The position numbers and the translations under genes were made by a program. A model generated the notes under the pieces. The model was given only the letters and a program-made list of their open reading frames with translations, had not been told where the DNA came from and ran no database searches. A stretch of DNA of 64,000 nt, taken from the NCBI GenBank assembly GCA_963693315.1, contig OY856186.1, positions 460,328,272-460,392,271 of the forward strand. The letters run 5' to 3'. Within the stretch, counting starts at the first letter, position 1, and every line of letters starts with the position of its first letter. Shown here piece by piece: positions 1 through 10,785 of this stretch. Source of the stretch: Diogma glabrata (taxonomy: Eukaryota > Arthropoda > Insecta > Diptera > Cylindrotomidae).

Positions 1-328
1 TTTCTGAACTCGACGTATGTTTGGCGACCTCTTAAGTAGTTACACAACCAAGGCTTTATGATGCCCGGCAAGTTGGTATTCAGGATGTCATTTAGTAGTG
101 CAGCGTGCGACACTGTGTCAAACGCTTTTCATAGATCTAGTGCGACTAGGATTGTTCTTGCACATGGTTGTTGCTGGTTCAGACCATCATTGATTTGGTT
201 TTGAATTTTGTAAAGGTCGGTAGTTGTGTTGTGTCCTTTCCGGAAGCAATGCTGGTGAGGAGCTAGGCGGCAAGTGCTTGATATCATGGGTAGCAGAAGT
301 GTTTCACTTGGTTTTGCGATAGATGAGA
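1..328 (-). pseudogene. LINE reverse-transcriptase relic, 3' part
   Basis: Read on the minus strand with a few stops, this encodes a piece of a non-LTR reverse transcriptase. Visible are a stretch like FRKGHNTTTDLYKIQNQI and a palm motif like LVALDL-x-KAFDTV, both typical of Jockey/I-group LINEs. It is continuous with the piece at 3801-5520: the reading YRPISILSSIAKPSETLL is restored once the copia element and its 5-bp duplication are removed. The copy is old and decayed, and runs off the left edge of the window. Confidence 0.7.
324..328. repeat. Copia target-site duplication, left copy (tgaga)
   Basis: tgaga immediately precedes the left LTR and recurs at 3796-3800 directly after the right LTR. 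Five bases is the usual copia duplication. Confidence 0.8.
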
Positions 329-550
329 TGTTGGAGTATGCAATATAAACGTGCCAACTTATGCTGAATGTATTTCAGCATAAACTTACCTATTGTTTTA
401 TTTTGACAGTTCAATATGTTCATTGTATCTTTTCACATGTTATGTAAAAGCTTAAAATCAATTAAATAAAGAAAACTAAATTGTTCTAAATATTAGTATT
501 TATTATCGTCGGTGTGATCCATCGAATATTGTTTCATCTTCATTCCAAAA
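329..550 (+). repeat. Copia 5' LTR (222 bp)
   Basis: It begins TGTTGGAGTATG and ends with four A; the same 222 bases recur at 3574-3795. An inverted pair near its start (TTATGCTGAA / TTTCAGCATAA) could form a small hairpin. As a 5' LTR it should hold the promoter. Confidence 0.88.
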
Positions 551-566
551 GGTTATGGGCCCAGAA
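551..566 (+). other. Copia primer-binding site, half-tRNA type
   Basis: Directly after the 5' LTR the sequence reads GGTTATGGGCCCAGAA. This is complementary to the anticodon stem-loop of initiator methionine tRNA rather than to a tRNA 3' end. From memory, Drosophila copia primes in the same way, from a tRNA fragment cut in the anticodon loop. Confidence 0.65.
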
Positions 567-669
567 GTCGCCCTGAAACAATCTTTTTCGATATAGATAA
601 ATAGAACAAGTTTTATAGTATTTGTGATTTTGATTGTTTTAAATCAGTGCATCGTATCTCGTATACATA

Positions 670-3561
670 ATGGCGGCGGAACGAGGTTTTTTCTCGTTTA
701 GTAAATTAAATTCAACTAATTATTTTACATGGAAATTTCAAATGCGTTTGGCATTGTTACGCGATGAATCATGGGAAGTAGTTGAATTGGAAATTAAACC
801 TGATAATGTTTCTGCATCCGATTGGGCTAAAAAGGAAACAAAGGCATATTCTGCGATTGGTCTTTGTATTGAAGCTGATCAATTGGTTCATATACGAGAT
901 ACGACTACAGCAAGAGGAGCATGGATAGCACTGAAGGATTATTATGAAAAGAGTACAGCACAAGGCAGAATTCGTTTAATGCGAAATTTAATGCAGCTAC
1001 GTTTTCATGATGGTGATGATATGGAGGCGCACATTGCGACCATTAATCGTTCGTTCCAGCAAATTGTTGATTTGGGAATGGAAATGACTGTTGATAATTG
1101 GAGATCGGCAACAATGTTAGGTAGCTTGCCAGATAGTTACGATCATCTTGTAATGTCCATGGAATCACGGCCGGTGAATGAACTTACGGGATCAAAAGTG
1201 CAATCTATTTTGATTGATGAATATCGTCGACGATTGAACAAAAATCATTATCAAATCATGATCAAATCAATCAAAATCAATTCTAGTGCAGTTATGTTTG
1301 TTGGCAAGAAAAATCGAGGTAATACAAAGAAATCAAATATTTTTTGTTTCAAATGCAGAGAAAAGGGGCATAAAAAGAATGAATGTCCGAACAATGACGT
1401 CAATACACAAAAATGGAAAAATACCAGCCAATCATTGAAAAACAAGCAAAAGGCAAACTTGATTGTCAGAAATGATAATGATAGCGACGCGTATGAAGAA
1501 CTGTTTCACGTAGGTATAACAAGCAGACAAGAAGGTTGGGTGATAGATTCAGGGGCTACAAGCCATTATTGCTCAAATAAAGATTTATTTTGCGAAATTG
1601 ATATGAATTTTACCGACAAAGTTCTTGTGGCAAATCATCAACTTGAGGAAGCAGAAGGCAGAGGGTGTATTGAAATTGATGTTATAAACAGCAATGGTGT
1701 TAAAAATCGACTTCGTTTAAGTAATGTTTTATATGTAACGACACTTGGCACAAATTATATTTCTGTTCGCAAATTAAACGTAGAAGGATTTCAAGTGGCA
1801 TTTACAGAAAAAATGACATGTGAAATAAATTTCAACAAAAATCAAATTTGTGTAGGACATTTGTGTGGTGGTTTATATATGCTAAAATTACCAAGGTTTG
1901 CATATTCACTCCAAGGTCATCCAGATATGTGTATACATTATTGGCATCGTGTTTTAGGACACCGTGATATAGAGGTTGTTAAACGATTGGTTGTCGATGG
2001 TCATGTTGAAAACGTCGAAATCGTGGACTGTAATATCAATGAGTCATGTGGTGTTTGTTTGGAAGGAAAAATAACTAGGGTTAAAATTCCAAAGCATGCA
2101 ACGAAACATTCAAAATGCGTTTTGGATTTGATACACACAGATCTTTGTGGACCTATGCAAACCGAAACACCATCAAGAAAAAGATACATATTAACATTTA
2201 TAGATGATCATACGCGCTATACTGTTACATATTTAATACGGGAAAAATCCGAGGTTTATACAAAATTAAAAGAATACATCGAAATGGTTGAGAATCGATT
2301 CAACAAAAGAATTAAAACACTACGTTCAGATCGTGGTGGCGAGTATACGGGAAAACAGGTTAGTAATTTTTTAAAATCAAAAGGTATTGAAATGGAATAT
2401 ACAACCAGCTACAATCCTTTTCAAAATGGCGTTGCTGAACGGAAAAATAGAACGCTAGTGGAGATGGCTCGTTGTATGCTCTTTGATGCTGATTTGCCAA
2501 ATATGTTCTGGGGTGAAGCTGTTATGATGGCAAATTTTCTTCAAAATCGTTTGCCTACCAAAGGTGCAGATGTAACACCGTTTGAGGGTTGGTTTGAAAG
2601 GAAACCAAACATTAAGACATTTCATAAATTTGGATCTGCATGTTACGTATACATTCCGGCAGAAAAACGTCAAAAGTTGGATAAAAAGGCAACAAAAATG
2701 ATACTTGTTGGTTACGATATGGAATCAAAAGCATATCGTTGTTTTGACCCGATTAAAAGAAAGGTTCTCATTAGTCGCGATGTTCGTTTTGGTATTAGTA
2801 ATTCATCACAGTTTCATGAGGTGGCTGATTTGCCAGATCTAATTTCTGTAGGTGGTGAACATGATTTTGTGGTAGAAATTGATAATAATTTGGAAAATGA
2901 ACAAATTACTGATGGCAATGAAAATGTTGATACCGATGGAAATAACATTGAGGAAGAGAATGTAGCAGCAGACAATGTTGTTCCAGTACGGTGTTCAAAA
3001 CGATCGAACCTTAATATCCCTCCGAAGAGATACATCGAAGAAATAGATTCGATTGAAGTTATTTCTGAACAAAAATCATTCAATCAGGCCATGTCTAGTG
3101 CAAATAAAAATCAATCGTTAGATGCAAATTTTGCAGAAGATAAAATTCATCGCAAATCAAATAGTGGCAATATATTCTTCGTATTCGGTGCTCCAGTGTC
3201 ATGGAAAAGCAGCAAGCAAGATCTAGTAACATTATCTAGTACCGAGGCCGAATATGTTTCATTAAGTGCAGCATGTCAAGAGGTTAAACGGTTACGAAAT
3301 TTGTTGGGTGATTTTGGTCTACATCAAGATAAGCCGACGGCTATTTTCGAGGACGACCAAGGCTGTTTAAAAATGGCAGCAACAGAAAAACGTTCCAGAA
3401 AAAGATTCTTTGTTAAATCATTTCAAGAGGAAGGTATTGTGAACTGCACATATTGTCCAACTGAAACCATGTTGGCAGATATGTTAACAAAGCCGTTGAA
3501 TGGAAGCCGAATCAAAATATTGCGTGAATATTGCGGACTAAAAGGTACTGCTGCAGTTTAG
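670..3561 (+). CDS. Copia gag-protease-integrase-RNase H polyprotein with in-frame RT deletion
   Basis: 963 residues, opening with MAAERG 120 bp after the 5' LTR. Gag (UBN2-like) spans about 15-200 and a CCHC knuckle (CFKCREKGHKKNEC) 226-239. The aspartic protease motif DSGATS is at 293-298. A pre-integrase zinc region follows (about 424-465), then an integrase core with D491, D554 and E590 (DD35E spacing) and an AERKNRT motif. At about residues 810-818 the reading jumps from the start of the RT domain straight to RNase H (NFAEDKIHRKSNSG, LSSTEAEY, EDDQGC, PTETMLADMLTKPL). Roughly 400-450 residues of RT, including the catalytic YVDD region, are missing without loss of frame. The KHID-type motif of RNase H near 909-915 also looks partly lost. 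A full-length copia polyprotein is about 1400 residues, so this product cannot reverse-transcribe itself. Confidence 0.88.
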   Translation: MAAERGFFSFSKLNSTNYFTWKFQMRLALLRDESWEVVELEIKPDNVSASDWAKKETKAYSAIGLCIEADQLVHIRDTTTARGAWIALKDYYEKSTAQGRIRLMRNLMQLRFHDGDDMEAHIATINRSFQQIVDLGMEMTVDNWRSATMLGSLPDSYDHLVMSMESRPVNELTGSKVQSILIDEYRRRLNKNHYQIMIKSIKINSSAVMFVGKKNRGNTKKSNIFCFKCREKGHKKNECPNNDVNTQKWKNTSQSLKNKQKANLIVRNDNDSDAYEELFHVGITSRQEGWVIDSGATSHYCSNKDLFCEIDMNFTDKVLVANHQLEEAEGRGCIEIDVINSNGVKNRLRLSNVLYVTTLGTNYISVRKLNVEGFQVAFTEKMTCEINFNKNQICVGHLCGGLYMLKLPRFAYSLQGHPDMCIHYWHRVLGHRDIEVVKRLVVDGHVENVEIVDCNINESCGVCLEGKITRVKIPKHATKHSKCVLDLIHTDLCGPMQTETPSRKRYILTFIDDHTRYTVTYLIREKSEVYTKLKEYIEMVENRFNKRIKTLRSDRGGEYTGKQVSNFLKSKGIEMEYTTSYNPFQNGVAERKNRTLVEMARCMLFDADLPNMFWGEAVMMANFLQNRLPTKGADVTPFEGWFERKPNIKTFHKFGSACYVYIPAEKRQKLDKKATKMILVGYDMESKAYRCFDPIKRKVLISRDVRFGISNSSQFHEVADLPDLISVGGEHDFVVEIDNNLENEQITDGNENVDTDGNNIEEENVAADNVVPVRCSKRSNLNIPPKRYIEEIDSIEVISEQKSFNQAMSSANKNQSLDANFAEDKIHRKSNSGNIFFVFGAPVSWKSSKQDLVTLSSTEAEYVSLSAACQEVKRLRNLLGDFGLHQDKPTAIFEDDQGCLKMAATEKRSRKRFFVKSFQEEGIVNCTYCPTETMLADMLTKPLNGSRIKILREYCGLKGTAAV

Positions 3562-3573
3562 ATTGAGGAAGAG

Positions 3574-3795
3574 TGTTGGAGTATGCAATATAAACGTGCC
3601 AACTTATGCTGAATGTATTTCAGCATAAACTTACCTATTGTTTTATTTTGACAGTTCAATATGTTCATTGTATCTTTTCACATGTTATGTAAAAGCTTAA
3701 AATCAATTAAATAAAGAAAACTAAATTGTTCTAAATATTAGTATTTATTATCGTCGGTGTGATCCATCGAATATTGTTTCATCTTCATTCCAAAA
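3574..3795 (+). repeat. Copia 3' LTR (222 bp)
   Basis: Identical on reading to 329-550. It starts 12 bp after the polyprotein stop, behind a short purine tract, and is followed by the tgaga duplication (3796-3800). Confidence 0.88.
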
Positions 3796-3800
3796 TGAGA

Positions 3801-5520
3801 GGATGGAGATTGGCCTGTATGGCTTTCTTCTTCTTCAGGTGTACCGGGTTTCAGAATATGGCTTATTTTAGCCGTCTTCCAAACATTCGATATCTGGAGC
3901 GTATTTAATGATGTATTTAGTATAGTAGTGAGGTAGTTCACTCCCTTGGTTTAATATATGATAGCTGTGTTTAAACTTGATAGCTGATATGCCGTCGGGT
4001 TCAATTGCTTTTGATGTTTTGATTTTTCTAATTGCCGTCTCAACTTAAACATTTGTAAAATTGATATTCTCAGTACTGTCATCTTTAAGTTTTTGGAAGT
4101 GTCTGAGGACTGATCTAGACTCCTTCTCATGTTTACTTAGCTTTTCTGTAAACTGTGTATTAAACTTCAAGGTGCACTTTCTAGAGTTTTCTTTAGGAAT
4201 ATCGTTGAAGGAAATCATGTATAGATATTTTCTGGTTTCCGATGATGCGTTAACCCTTTTATAACTTTCCATAGACTTTTACTTGGACCGAAGTTCGACT
4301 TACTCACTAGTTCTATCCATTTGTTCCTCTTGTGGTATATAACTAATTTGTTTATTTGCTGGTTTAGGTCTCGGATTCTAGGATCGGATGGATCTGTTTT
4401 CCTGATACCATCTCTAAGCACAGTCATAGTAGATGCTTCTGGTAGGAAATTAGGTTTTATAAATTGTATTCTTCCAGCCGGGATGTAGCGTGCTTTGGCT
4501 TTATTAAAAATATCTCTGATTTTTTTCTACCCAGAGAGGGCGTCAATTGGTAATATTAGTTTACTGAATTCATTTTCAGTAAAATTGGTAAAATTTACCC
4601 AGTCGCAGCTTTGTTAAAATTGATGAATATTTTCTTTTCTGATTTTACTAGGTAAATGGAGACGTCGATTTGATCTGCAATATTTTCGCATCGCGCATAT
4701 ATGTTCAGGTGAGAGTGTCATAAATCATGGTGTGTGTTCACATTTCCGAGAATAAGACAATCGTTGTTACTAAGTAAATGTTCAATATAAGGTTCATAAC
4801 ATGTTTCACAGCTACTCACTGGTGGTATGTAAATATTGACTAGTGTTATCTCCGTGTTGCCGGACTTTATTATAATATCCAATGTAATCAAGATGTACAT
4901 CATTTGTTGCAGGTAGGGTGGTTGTACGGTAGATCACGCTTTTATGTATGATAAAGTTAATTGGCTACCCCCTCTGTCCTTGTCTCTATCCAGTCTTATA
5001 ATTTCAGAATCACTAATACTATCAATAATTTTTGACTTATTATTTAATTTGGTCTCTTGGATATCCGTGACTAGAATATTATTATTGCACATAAAGTTTA
5101 TTATATCCTCCATCTTGTTTGTTAGACCGTGGCAGTTAAGTTGCGAATGTGTTGGTCTGTTGACTAGAAACTTCGCAGCAAGGTGCTGTGAAAGTCGGAC
5201 TCCAAATTGCTTGTGTGTATATAGACCTGAGCACTTTTTGAGGTGACACCATTCTTTACAACACTGGACGGATGTTGTGTTTGTCCCAAAAATTTGTTTA
5301 CATACAGCAAAGTTCAATATTTTTGCGAGGCCAGTGACAGCTCCTTCCTTATCAAAAAAACGGCGATAGCACTTTTCATCGAGATTGTTGTGATGGTCCT
5401 TGGTCTAAAATTGTTTCGAATACTTCTGGCGCGTAGACCCGACCATCATGAGAAGCCAGTATTTTCAATTAACCGTATTGCTTTTCTCTGCACAGAGTCT
5501 AGAAATTTTAATGTTGCATG
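3801..5520 (-). pseudogene. LINE relic: endonuclease, linker and start of RT
   Basis: Broken minus-strand frames give pieces of an APE-type endonuclease (NCHGLTNKMEDIINF about 5150, then TDIQETKLN; TLVNIYIPPVSSC about 4830) and an endonuclease-RT linker (LWKVIKGL about 4240). The start of RT follows (SHILKPGTPEEEE about 3860), continuing at 1-328. Upstream lies a cysteine-rich piece (CKQIF..CCKEWCHLKKCSGL, 5220-5300) and, at 5350-5520, a thumb-like piece (LKFLDSVQRKAIRLIENTG) that belongs to the far end of a LINE. The order therefore suggests two joined copies. A similar arrangement recurs at 15085-15430. There are many stops and frameshifts, so no product is expected. Confidence 0.65.
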
Positions 5521-5639
5521 ACAATTGCAGGGAAATAATAATTTACAGGCTAACAATGACTGTAAAGATGGCTAAGGTATAACAAGTTAATATTGAATTT
5601 TGCATCATCAAGGAATAACTATAACTGAGATTGAGGTTG

Positions 5640-5760
5640 CTACAGTTGACTGAATAGAATTCGTCTGCCAGCACATCACGTTAACTCGTATGGCCAAATG
5701 CTGGAGTACGCGGGGTTGACACACCCGTGGATCAATAATAAAAAAAATTATAGATCAACA
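5640..5760 (+). repeat. Dispersed repeat family R, copy 1
   Basis: Contains GTTGACTGAATAGA, GCCAGCAC, CACGTTAA and GGAGTACGCGGGG followed by GATCAA. The same blocks in the same order occur near 10717-10785, 38783-38935 and 60673-60810. It has no ORF; it could be a SINE or the tail of a longer element. Confidence 0.6.
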
Positions 5761-7020
5761 AAACCTGACCCCTCCGTGCGTATTGAAGAATTTATAGAAA
5801 GAGCTTATAGCATCCATTTTCTTTAAACTTCCCGTAATTAACGAACTAATACGTGTTAAAAAAAATTTGAACCTAAAAAACAAGACTTAAAATCTTTTTA
5901 AAGAACAAAATCAAGAAAACTTGTTTAAAAATATTTTGTAAAATATTTGAACGTTGAGCTCTATTAAATTTCTTATCTTATAGTTTTTAGTATATAATTT
6001 TGAATACATCCAACAACCTTAATTTATTACTTAATAATAATTCAACTTGATTACTATATTCTTGCACATAATATATATGTTTTTACGAATACTTAAATTT
6101 CTAAAATTAAAATCAGTTTTACTTACTCAATCACAAACTAAGACAACAATTTATTTAATTTTTAAAGTTTAGTTAAATTAAAACGACTTACAATTTTTTC
6201 AACCACTTCAATACAAAATATAAACAAAGAAAGTTAATTAAATATATTTATATACACATGCATATACACATAAAATTGGTTTACAAAGTATTAATTAACT
6301 CCTAAAAGATCATAACCGCGGTCGAATCCTATTTATTGAAACCGAAATGCTACAATTACAGGCATTATTATAACTTTTGTTGTTAATTAATTTTATAAAT
6401 AATTTTTATTGATTATTATTTATGAACGAATAAATAAAAACATAAGAGATAAACAAAAACCAAAGGTATTTTTTTTAGAACTATTCTGTTCATTTAAAGG
6501 TTTTCTACGTTAAGCCGTACAATTTTGTAATCAAAGTTTAAAAAACAATCAACAAAATAAACTAACTCAAAAAATTCGGTGGATTAAACAAAAATCAAGT
6601 TTGATGTAATAAAATATAAATAAAATTATGCAACATACTTTTTAGGTACTACATATAGGTTTTACAAAATGTCACAAGTTTTATCTTCAACACATATATA
6701 CAAATTATATAACATTGCAGTATTATTGGAATATGAGAACATTAATTTGAAAACTAATGATATCGATGATATGATACTAATGAAAAAAAATCGTTTGTTA
6801 TAAACGAAACAAACACAACTGATTTTCATGAAGTTATTTATTTCGCATTAAACGAAAATTGCGGTACATATTTTGTTTTTTATATTAGCGCATACGTTCC
6901 ATCTACAAGGAATTTAATTATGTATCTGCGGACAAAATAAACTATTCACCATAATTTTAAAAGACCATAAAGTTCAGCGTATTCTCCAGTAGCGTTATAG
7001 TACGCTACTTTATCATATGC
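5761..7020. other. AT-rich intergenic DNA, nothing recognised
   Basis: Very AT-rich with short A/T runs. I see no ORF with a recognisable domain, no clear repeat ends and no RNA gene. Confidence 0.5.
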
Positions 7021-7023
7021 TGA

Positions 7024-7440
7024 TCAGTGCCGGATTAAATTAATCTGAGGTCCTAGGCAGATGTTGGCGAGGGCCTATGTAGGGAGAGGTTATTATTACA
7101 ATTGAATTGTATAAACACGATGCGTACAATGGAATGTATTTTTGATTAAACCCGTAATATTTTGTTTTTTTTTAATACATAAATGTTTGCCATATTTTTA
7201 AATGTTGAATATAATGATTATTAAATGATTCATTAAAATTTTGTGGTTCTATAATAAATGTAACTTAAATTACAATATTACTTTACGCGATTTTTTATCT
7301 GCAAAATCATTTATAATTTCATCAAAGCTAATTTCTCTTAATAAATCGCTTTTTGTGCTCATCAGTGTTAAACTATTTAGTCGGTTTTGGCTCATAGCAG
7401 CCCTCAATCTGTTTTTAATTAACTTCAACTTTAACTAGTG
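7024..7440 (-). pseudogene. hAT transposon relic: transposase C-terminus and terminal repeat
   Basis: On the minus strand, about 7430-7249, a frame reads IKNRLRAAMSQNRLNSL..DLLREISFDEIINDFA and ends in a stop. This matches the dimerisation end of hAT transposases of the ZMYM-like type. About 220 bp further on, the plus strand reads CAGTGCCGGATTAAATTAAT then GAGGTCCTAGGCAG (7025-7060), which resembles the terminal inverted repeat of that hAT group. The rest of the transposase is missing, so this is a 3'-end relic. Confidence 0.6.
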
Positions 7441-7619
7441 GGATGGGGGTGTGACCATAAAAAAAATTGTACAATATAATTTAACTGCAATAAATACAAA
7501 TAAAAAACGAAAAATTACAAAATAAATATTAAAACAAATTTGAAAAAAAGTCAACAAAAAGTGAATATTAATGAGGGTTTTTAAAGCCTTAAAAACGCAA
7601 AATTAAGATTTATTATATA

Positions 7620-7830
7620 TTATACGACACATCAATTGTAATAATTTTTTAAATAGAATTTGAATGTGTACGTGCAGTGTGTAATCATATTTAAATTTAA
7701 TAACATACTAACACTCAAACTGCAAACTAAAATAAGTTGTCTAGACCGATTCAGAAGGTATTGAAAGGTGAAGATATCATTAAAATGATCAATATCAAAA
7801 ATGATCTCCAACACAACAACCTAACCTTAT
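7620..7830. repeat. Diverged copy of the end of the 8113-9370 repeat unit
   Basis: The segment around 7715-7805 (CTGCAAACTAAAATAAG, then GAAAGGTGAAGATATC) resembles the tail of the two direct repeats that follow (CAGCTAAAAATAG, GTAAAGATAT). More diverged than they are from each other. Confidence 0.4.
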
Positions 7831-8112
7831 GGTAAGATAAAAGGTCAGCATTTCTTTGATGAACGGCGACCACTATATACAAGACACCTCAAAAGCAAAT
7901 TTGTTCTATCTCATGTTAACTAAAAAGTTTTACCAAACATTCGGCAAAAACACGTAATAACTGTGGCGGTTGTTGTGATATATTTACAAGAATAAGATAA
8001 AGTTTTTAAACGAAAGTGACAAGCAAAACTACTATAAACATTACAAAAACCTTATGTTCTAAGTTTCAACAAAGTTAAACGTCAGGACTGAGTATTATTG
8101 AAGTCTAAAAAA

Positions 8113-9370
8113 ACAGTTGTTCAACGAACCACAGACATCCTCCCCGACTCCTTTGCCAAATTTTGAAAATAGCTCATTCAAAATAGCATATTTTCCATAT
8201 TCAAATAAAGCCGGATGCGTTTGCAGCTCATTTTAATTCAAAAGTTTCATCAAGTTCTCATGCGTTTGCGTAATGAAAATAACACCTATTTTTCAAATTT
8301 TCTTAAAAAACTGAAAAAGTAAGATAGCAATCGTTTATACAAATGTCATTATAAATAGCTGACATGATGACAAACAAAATGGGAGGTAAATGATCTAGAT
8401 AGCATTATTTATTCTCGTAATATTTGCAAGAGATGATTTTCAGTTTTTTGGAAACCCTTAAAAAATAAATTATTTCAATAGAAAAGGACTGGGCTGTAAG
8501 TTACGCCAAGATATATCGATTGTGACCATTGAAGTTGAAATCGGATCATCCGTTGTTGAGAAAGCGTTGGACAAATTCTCGTCCACTTACGATGACACTC
8601 ACGCACATACCCTCAAACATACATACTGGCAGCTAAAAATAGCCTAAACAGCTTCAGGACGTCTTGAAACGTAAAGATATTCGGTCTTGAAACGTCGATT
8701 TCGAAAATCGACCCAAAAACAATAACTTCTCACATCGGGAAGTTAATAAACAGTTGACCAGGCAATCTACTCTCGAACCTCTGAACTTTTTGTCAAATTT
8801 AGAAAATAACTCAGGTTTTTTGATATTCAAGTAAACCCGGATGCGTTTGCAGCTCATTAACATACAAAAGTTTCATCCAGATATCATGCGTTTGCATAAA
8901 GAAAATAACACGTAGTTTTTTCACATTTTGGTAAAAATCTCAAAAACTAAGATAGCAATTGTTTATTCAAACCTCATTATGTCTGACATGATGACAAACA
9001 ATATGGAAGCTTCGTGACCTTGATAGCATTTTAACCTTATGATATTTGCAAGAGATGATTTTCAGTTTTTTGGAAACCACTAAAAAACAAATGATTTAAT
9101 TTCGCTAAAAAGGACTGGGCTCTAAGTTATGACAAGATGCATGGATTGCGACCATTTTCGTTAAAATCGACCCATCCGTTGTTGAGAAAGCGTTGGGCGA
9201 AAATTCTCCACACAGTGATATACACACACATACACACACACATACACATACAGACTGCCAGCTAAAAATAGTCTAAACAGCTTCAGGAGGTCATGAAACG
9301 TAAAGATATCATAAAAAATCCGATTTCGAAAATCGACCCGAAAACAATAACTTCCCATATCGGGAAGTTA
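8113..9370. repeat. Two tandem copies of a ~630-bp element with a terminal hairpin
   Basis: Copy 1 (about 8113-8745) and copy 2 (about 8751-9370) share long blocks in the same order: GGATGCGTTTGCAGCTCATT, GATATTTGCAAGAGATGA-type, TCCGTTGTTGAGAAAGCGTT and CGATTTCGAAAATCGACCC. Each has a CA-rich microsatellite near its end (9211-9250 in copy 2). Each finishes with an inverted pair (AACTTCCC...GGGAAGTT at about 9348-9369; slightly imperfect in copy 1). No coding capacity. The 3' hairpin recalls Helitron ends, but no CTRR end is evident. Confidence 0.65.
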
Positions 9371-9960
9371 AAAAAGTCCAAGCGGCACGATATCAGCTAG
9401 AAATTGGTAGATTTCGAGATCAGACAGTTTTGTGTGCCAGTAGAATCTGATGTATCGGATTAGTTTAAACAAAACAAACTAATTACAAACAGATATCGAA
9501 CAAATTTTAAAAAAATTAGCTACATATAAGCAAGACTATATCTATTCAATTTTGCAACAAACAAATATCAAATCTACCACAGAACACATATGTGACAATT
9601 TATGACACAAACCTGCTCTATATCATATGTCGTGCAATTACTGCAAAAGTGCAAAATATCAAAATAGTTTATTTCTAAGAAACATTCATTAGAAAAAAGC
9701 TAATAAATTTGCTGAGTAAACCCAGGTGGTTCACGCAATTTTTATAAAGCTGCTAAGACTGTTCAAGAAAATATTTGTAAGTCTTCTAATTGTTAATTGT
9801 TAGAGATATTTCTGTCATTGACCCTAAATAAATAGCTCATTTACTGGGCAACTGTTTCTCTCCTACACTATAGAAGAAAATTTCCAACCTGAAATAATTC
9901 CTATAGTTTCTAACAAAATTAGGCGGATCATTTTTCGTAAAAATATAATCCGGAAAATGC
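9371..9960. other. Intergenic, nothing recognised
   Basis: AT-rich sequence between the hairpin-ended repeats and a LINE fragment; no coding or repeat boundary seen. Confidence 0.45.
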
Positions 9961-9989
9961 TTTTACAAATAATTACTAATTAAGGCATC

Positions 9990-10440
9990 TGGACCATCCA
10001 GCTTCGATGTAGGATGTTAAAGCGAGCAGTTGATCAGTGCAACTGCGATTGGGACGGAAACCAGCTTGTTCGACTGGGATCTGGTCATTCAGTATCGGTG
10101 CGATACGGTTGTATATGAGCCATTCTAACAATTTGTAGCAGGTGCTCAAAAGGGCAATTGGGCGATAGCTTTCTGGTTCATTAGATGGTTTACCTGACTT
10201 AAGTATCGCTATCACTTTTGTAGTTTTAAAATGTTTTGGAAGATTGCCCGTTTCCAGGATATTCGAGAAAAATTTAGTCAGCCATTGTTTTACATTTTTT
10301 TCAGCATTTCTAAGAAATTTTGGGAAAATGCCATCGTACCCAGCTGCTTTTCCGTTTTTTGTTTGGGACAGAGCTGAATCTAGTTCTTCGCTACTAAAAG
10401 AGTTCGCATACTTCGATTGAAACGAGCATTTGATGGTTCT
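9990..10440 (-). pseudogene. LINE reverse-transcriptase fragment
   Basis: A minus-strand open frame holds the N-terminal half of a non-LTR RT: SSEELDSALSQTKNGKAAGYDGI, FSNILETGNLP, KTTKVIAILKSGKP, ESYRPIALLSTCYKLLE and EQAGFRPNRSCTDQLL. This is the Jockey/I-group pattern (A-G-x-D-G, Y-R-P-I, F-R-x-x-R-S). The frame stops shortly after QLLALTSYIE, before the catalytic palm. Little decayed but truncated at both ends. Confidence 0.78.
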
Positions 10441-10699
10441 CTTATGGAGGCGATTAATAGAAGAACGATGCGCCATGAAAATACTTTTACTCATGAGATC
10501 CAAGTTTGTATGAAAATTTATTTTGAGAAAAAAAAACAGAGAGTGTGCTTAAGACAGCACGGCAAAAGTGAAAACTTCAATAGCAATCGCAATCAATTGA
10601 TATCGTATTAGTAGTATTTGGATCGTATTAGTAGAATAAATGAGAAACAAGTCAGAACGATAAACCGCTAACTACACACACTAACCTTACAATGTAAAC

Positions 10700-10785
10700 C
10701 AAATAATTGTCAAAATAGCACTCGTATGCCAATAGCAGGGACTAAAGTACGCGTGGTTGTCATACCCATAGATCAACAAGTTTAA
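10700..10785 (+). repeat. Dispersed repeat family R, copy 2 (partial)
   Basis: Holds CGTATGCCAATAGCAGGGAC, AAAGTACGCGTGGTTGTCA and CCCATAGATCAAC, matching the right half of copies near 5700, 38870 and 60770. Confidence 0.55.

Larger units (their letters stand above)
329..3795 (+). mobile_element. Copia (Ty1-type) LTR retrotransposon, internally deleted, identical LTRs
   Basis: A 3467-bp element bounded by two 222-bp LTRs (329-550 and 3574-3795) that I read as identical, with a 5-bp duplication (tgaga) on both sides. A primer-binding site follows the left LTR (from 551) and a purine run (gaggaagag) abuts the right LTR. One open reading frame (670-3561) covers gag, protease, integrase and RNase H but skips nearly all of the reverse transcriptase. 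Identical LTRs imply very recent insertion, so this shortened form was probably moved by enzyme supplied in trans, unless the deletion happened after insertion. It sits inside the RT region of an older LINE. Confidence 0.9.

Noticed and set aside
2001..3083. Minus-strand ORFs inside the copia element
   Set aside because: Antisense to the polyprotein frame; no recognisable domain.
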